This document shows, in pieces, positions 1 to 9,118 of a stretch of DNA of 9,118 nucleotides; position 1 is the first letter of the stretch; each line of letters starts with the position of its first letter. Location of the stretch: assembly GCA_934567745.1 (NCBI GenBank), contig CAKTJM010000075.1, forward strand, positions 1-9,118, given 5' to 3'. The notes below the pieces were generated by a model. It did no database searches. It saw only the letters and a list, made by a program, of their open reading frames with translations, and was not told the DNA's origin. This DNA comes from an uncultured Eubacteriales bacterium (GTDB taxonomy: Bacteria > Bacillota > Clostridia > Oscillospirales > Oscillospiraceae). The position numbers and the translations under genes were made by a program.

Positions 1-51
1 GGGCCGCGCCGCGGTGACGCCGCCGAGATGGCGATCATCCAGCTCGTCTGA
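1..51 (+). CDS. C-terminal end of an unidentified protein (5' truncated)
   Basis: Frame 1 is open from the window edge to a TGA at 49-51 and encodes GPRRGDAAEMAIIQLV. Sixteen residues are too few to name a family. I accept it as the tail of a real gene because its codons are GC-rich at third positions like the rest of the window, and because the stop lies 15 bp before a strong intrinsic terminator of the same orientation, the usual layout at the end of a transcription unit. The other two forward frames either stop early or run straight through the terminator hairpin. The gene is probably unrelated in transcription to the oxidoreductase gene that follows, which has its own promoter. Confidence 0.6.
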   Translation, partial: GPRRGDAAEMAIIQLV

Positions 52-66
52 TCTGTACTTGAAACG

Positions 67-101
67 AAAGATCCCGCTGCGAGACGCAGCGGGATCTTTT
101 T
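67..101 (+). terminator. Intrinsic (Rho-independent) terminator
   Basis: A perfect hairpin pairs GATCCCGCTGC (70-80) with GCAGCGGGATC (86-96). One further G-C pair (81/85) closes an AGA loop. Five T follow (97-101), and AAA at 67-69 can pair with the first of them. It ends transcription of the gene whose stop is at 49-51. The reverse complement has only a weak T-rich stretch, so it works mainly in the plus direction. Confidence 0.93.
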
Positions 102-145
102 GTCGTCGTAGAGACCGATGCGGTGGGTACGGTCGAAACCTTTGC

Positions 146-174
146 TTGCGGAGACCGAACGATCGTGGTACGAT
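146..174 (+). promoter_or_regulatory. Probable sigma-A promoter with extended -10 for the oxidoreductase gene
   Basis: The -10 element is TACGAT (169-174), preceded by TG at 166-167 with one base between, which is an extended -10. A weak -35 TTGCGG (146-151) lies 17 bp upstream. Transcription would start near 181, giving a leader of about 23 nt before the ATG at 204. It sits between the upstream terminator and the oxidoreductase Shine-Dalgarno site, where a promoter is needed. The poor -35 suggests modest strength that depends on the extended -10. Confidence 0.65.
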
Positions 175-203
175 GAAAGGACAAGAGGAAAGGAGGCAGG
201 ACC

Positions 204-794
204 ATGAAGATCCTGTTCGTAGACTGCTGCATCCGGGGCGAGGCGTCCCGTACCCTGGGCCTGTGCCGCGCCGCCCTGGACGAGATCGCCCAGCGCTGGC
301 CGGAGGCCACCGTCGAGACCGTCTCCCTCAATGACGCCCCCCCGCTGCCGATGGACGCCGAGCTGCTGGCCCGCCGGGGCGAGCTGGCGCAGGCGGGCGA
401 CTTCACCGACGCGACCTTCCGCTTCGCCAACCAGTTCAAGGAGGCCGACCTGATCGTCATCGGCGCGCCGTATTGGGAGTTCCAGTTCCCCGCGCTCCTG
501 CGCTGCTATTTCGAGCAGATCTCCGTCTGCGGCCTGACCTTCGTCTACGCCGAGGACGGCCGTCCACAGACCCTGTGCAAGGCCCGGCGTCTGCTGTACG
601 TCACCACCGCAGGCGGGCCGATCGGCGACCGCAACTGCGGCTATGACTACGTCCGCGTCCTGTGCGGGGACCTGCTCGGCATCCCGGAGATCGGGTGGGG
701 CGGGGCAGAGGGCCTGGACATCTGGGGCGCCGACGTCCCCGGCATCCTGGCGAAGGCCGAAGCCGACCTGCGCGCGCAGATCCGCGACTGGTGA
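204..794 (+). CDS. Flavodoxin-fold NAD(P)H-dependent oxidoreductase (FMN, azoreductase/quinone-reductase-like)
   Basis: This is a 196-residue cytosolic protein with no signal peptide or membrane segment. It looks like the flavodoxin_2 family, whose members bind FMN or FAD and move electrons from NAD(P)H to quinones, azo dyes or similar acceptors. Visible landmarks are the first beta strand MKILFVD with a phosphate-binding-type loop rich in Ser/Thr/Arg (residues 8-17), the strand and flavin loop around IVIGAPYWEFQFPALL (85-99), and a Gly-rich TTAGGPIG segment (134-141) before an aromatic CGYDYV stretch (145-150). The length is normal for the family. The start is set by AGGAGG at 191-196, seven bases before the ATG. 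It has eight cysteines (8, 9, 21, 101, 109, 125, 145, 154), which seems many. The gene appears monocistronic. The family is fairly certain; the substrate is not. Confidence 0.88.
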   Translation: MKILFVDCCIRGEASRTLGLCRAALDEIAQRWPEATVETVSLNDAPPLPMDAELLARRGELAQAGDFTDATFRFANQFKEADLIVIGAPYWEFQFPALLRCYFEQISVCGLTFVYAEDGRPQTLCKARRLLYVTTAGGPIGDRNCGYDYVRVLCGDLLGIPEIGWGGAEGLDIWGADVPGILAKAEADLRAQIRDW

Positions 795-816
795 GACGCT
801 CCATCGAGACGAGAGA

Positions 817-851
817 AGGCCCCCGGCAGAAGATCATCCTGCCGGGGGCCT
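817..851 (+). terminator. Terminator-like GC hairpin after the oxidoreductase gene
   Basis: A perfect 13-bp stem pairs AGGCCCCCGGCAG (817-829) with CTGCCGGGGGCCT (839-851) around a 9-base loop. It starts 22 bp after the TGA at 792-794, the normal place for a terminator. The downstream bases (CGTCGTCTG) are not a proper U-tract, so termination may be partial, or the hairpin may mainly protect the 3' end of the mRNA. A second terminator with a good T-run lies at 1090-1130. Confidence 0.65.
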
Positions 852-880
852 CGTCGTCTGCCGTGACACCGTGGGAGACG

Positions 881-924
881 CCCTCTCAGTCCGCTTCGCG
901 GCCAGCTCTCCCAGAGGGAGAGCT
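881..924 (+). repeat. Palindromic repeat copy 1
   Basis: After CCCTCTCAGT comes a short hairpin CCGC-TTC-GCGG (891-901). Then comes a perfect 9-bp stem, AGCTCTCCC (904-912) with GGGAGAGCT (916-924), around an AGA loop. It matches copy 2 in order and in most bases, but its first hairpin is four bases shorter overall. Confidence 0.75.
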
Positions 925-978
925 CTGGTGACGCAGCCGGATCGCCGGATCGTGTGGGGAGGGGACGGGCGCACCGCG

Positions 979-1026
979 AGCTCCCCCTCTGGGGGAGCTG
1001 TCACGGCTCGGCCGTGACTGAGAGGG
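979..1026 (-). repeat. Palindromic repeat copy 2 (inverted)
   Basis: Read on the minus strand this has the same layout as copy 1. On the plus strand it is AGCTCCCCC (979-987) paired with GGGGGAGCT (991-999) around TCT, then GTCACGGC (1000-1007) paired with GCCGTGAC (1011-1018) around TCG, then TGAGAGGG. Both stems are perfect. The small hairpin differs from copy 1 in sequence but keeps the ability to pair, which suggests that structure is what has been conserved. Confidence 0.75.
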
Positions 1027-1089
1027 TGGATGCACGCTGTGGTGCGCAGCATCGTCGTGTGCGGAAGGCCGCTCTGATATGTCGTGCGC

Positions 1090-1130
1090 CCCCCGGCGGA
1101 GAATGTCCTCCGACCGGGGGCCGTTTTTTT
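1090..1130 (+). terminator. Intrinsic terminator upstream of the rpoB promoter
   Basis: The stem pairs CCCCCGGCGGAG (1090-1101) with CTCCG-A-CCGGGGG (1108-1120), with one bulged A at 1113 and a loop at 1102-1107. CCG and then seven T (1124-1130) follow. No coding region ends just before it. It lies 296 bp after the oxidoreductase stop, beyond the repeat unit, and only 50 bp before the rpoB -35. Its likely job is to stop read-through into rpoBC. It might instead end an unrecognised small RNA. Confidence 0.85.
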
Positions 1131-1153
1131 GTGTGGTCCTATGAAAATGCCGG

Positions 1154-1208
1154 AAAAAAGAAAACAGCCAAGGAAAAGATTGACTTTCCCCGGCCCGGAT
1201 GGTATAAT
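1154..1208 (+). promoter_or_regulatory. Strong sigma-A promoter for rpoBC, with A-rich upstream element and extended -10
   Basis: The -35 is TTGACT (1180-1185) and the -10 is a perfect TATAAT (1203-1208), 17 bp apart. TG at 1200-1201 adds an extended -10. A-rich tracts at 1154-1165 and 1171-1179 fall roughly where an UP element contacts the alpha subunit and stand out in an otherwise GC-rich window. Transcription should start at about 1214-1215. This is the strongest promoter signal in the window and fits the high demand for RNA polymerase core. Confidence 0.92.
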
Positions 1209-1213
1209 ATCAC

Positions 1214-1367
1214 GATTCCACCTGCGAAATGGGAGGAACTCCCACCCCATTCTGTGGACAGTATACCAGAAAGCAACGAAAAACACAACAGCTTAGCAAA
1301 ACTTGTTTCCACGCTCCCGTGCGTTTCGTGATCATGATAGGACCCTCTGACGGAAAGGATTGGTCAA
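1214..1367 (+). promoter_or_regulatory. Untranslated leader of rpoBC (about 150 nt)
   Basis: The leader runs from the inferred start site to the rpoB ATG and is richer in A/T than the genes, especially at 1258-1310. It can form a hairpin GGGAG-GAA-CTCCC (1231-1243). AATGGG (1228-1233) could instead pair with CCCATT (1246-1251), so the two pairings compete. No intrinsic terminator and no riboswitch class that I recognise lie in it. AAAGGA (1354-1359), eight bases before the ATG, is the rpoB Shine-Dalgarno site. A regulatory role is possible but unproven. Confidence 0.55.
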
Positions 1368-5216
<3,849 letters not shown>

Positions 5217-5220
5217 GAAA

Positions 5221-5226
5221 GGGAGG
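5221..5226 (+). promoter_or_regulatory. Ribosome binding site of rpoC with long spacing
   Basis: GGGAGG lies in the 21-bp rpoB-rpoC gap, 11 bases before the ATG at 5238. That is longer than the seven or eight bases seen at the other two genes here. A nearer AAGGA (5232-5236) leaves only one base before the ATG and is too close to act. The ATG is fixed by the conserved N-terminus of beta', so the spacing is a real feature of this start. Confidence 0.75.
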
Positions 5227-5237
5227 ACGATAAGGAT

Positions 5238-9118
<3,881 letters not shown>

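Larger units (their letters stand above)
881..1026. repeat. Composite intergenic repeat: two palindromic units in inverted orientation
   Basis: The unit begins with CCCTCTCAGTC (881-891) and ends with its exact reverse complement GACTGAGAGGG (1016-1026), giving 11-bp terminal inverted repeats over 146 bp. Each end continues into the same layout: a small hairpin, then a 9-bp hairpin of the AGCTC(T/C)CCC type. The centre (925-978) is unique except for a tandem CCGGATCG pair at 937-952. I see no matching target-site duplication at the flanks. It resembles the REP- or MITE-like intergenic palindromes I recall from Ruminococcaceae genomes; that comparison is from memory. Confidence 0.75.

Noticed and set aside
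14..334. A 106-codon plus-strand frame overlapping the first terminator and the oxidoreductase start
   Set aside because: It reads through the terminator hairpin and promoter, and is Arg-rich as expected for an off-frame reading of GC-rich DNA.
881..1026. CRISPR-like repeats
   Set aside because: There are only two copies, in opposite orientation, with no regular spacers and no cas genes nearby.
834..1286. A 150-codon minus-strand frame in the gap before rpoB
   Set aside because: It crosses the repeat unit, the T-tailed terminator and the rpoB promoter. Its protein is what the palindromic repeats give when translated, and it has no ribosome site.
954..1331. Plus-strand frames in the gap before rpoB (954-1331, 1084-1296, 1229-1609)
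   Set aside because: They run through the repeat, terminator, promoter or rpoB start, lack Shine-Dalgarno sites and have codon use unlike the real genes.
1301..1338. A second promoter inside the rpoB leader (TTGTTT ... CATGAT)
   Set aside because: The spacing is about 24 bp and the -10 is poor, while a near-consensus promoter lies just upstream.
1214..1367. An L10-binding leader or known riboswitch in front of rpoB
   Set aside because: I could not match the sequence to any consensus fold I know. Only short competing hairpins are visible.

Overview
The window is a stretch of bacterial chromosome that is strongly GC-rich in third codon positions. It is dominated by the start of the RNA polymerase operon: a complete rpoB followed 21 bp later by an rpoC that runs off the right edge. 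The N-terminus of RpoB ([12 protein letters not shown]...), the lobe sequence, the tight rpoB-rpoC spacing, the purine-rich Shine-Dalgarno sites and the sigma-A-type promoters all point to Clostridia. The GC-rich codon use and the intergenic CCCTCTCAGTC palindromes suggest a GC-rich member of the Oscillospiraceae/Ruminococcaceae. The genus cannot be told from this window.

Layout. Bases 1-51 are the last codons of an unidentified gene, closed by a strong intrinsic terminator (67-101). A short promoter region with an extended -10 (146-174) leads to a flavodoxin-fold NAD(P)H oxidoreductase gene (204-794). The next 573 bp contain no gene I can support. They hold a terminator-like hairpin (817-851), a 146-bp unit built from two inverted copies of a palindromic repeat (881-1026), a second and better terminator (1090-1130), a near-consensus rpoB promoter with an A-rich upstream element (1154-1208), and an untranslated leader of about 150 nt. 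Then come rpoB (1368-5216) and rpoC (5238 to the edge).

How the genes work together. RpoB (beta) and RpoC (beta') form the catalytic core of RNA polymerase and are almost certainly co-transcribed from the 1180-1208 promoter. The terminator at 1090-1130 should shield them from upstream transcription. The flavodoxin-like gene is its own unit with its own promoter and has no evident functional link to transcription. The usual upstream neighbours of rpoB (rplJ-rplL) are absent from this side.

I do not see a hidden novel system. The points most worth a second look are an approximately 50-residue insertion in RpoB (about 1022-1073), another of similar size in RpoC (about 506-573), acidic tails on both subunits, substitutions in the rifampicin region and next to the bridge helix, the repeat unit, and the stop-free antisense frame that comes from complete avoidance of three codons.
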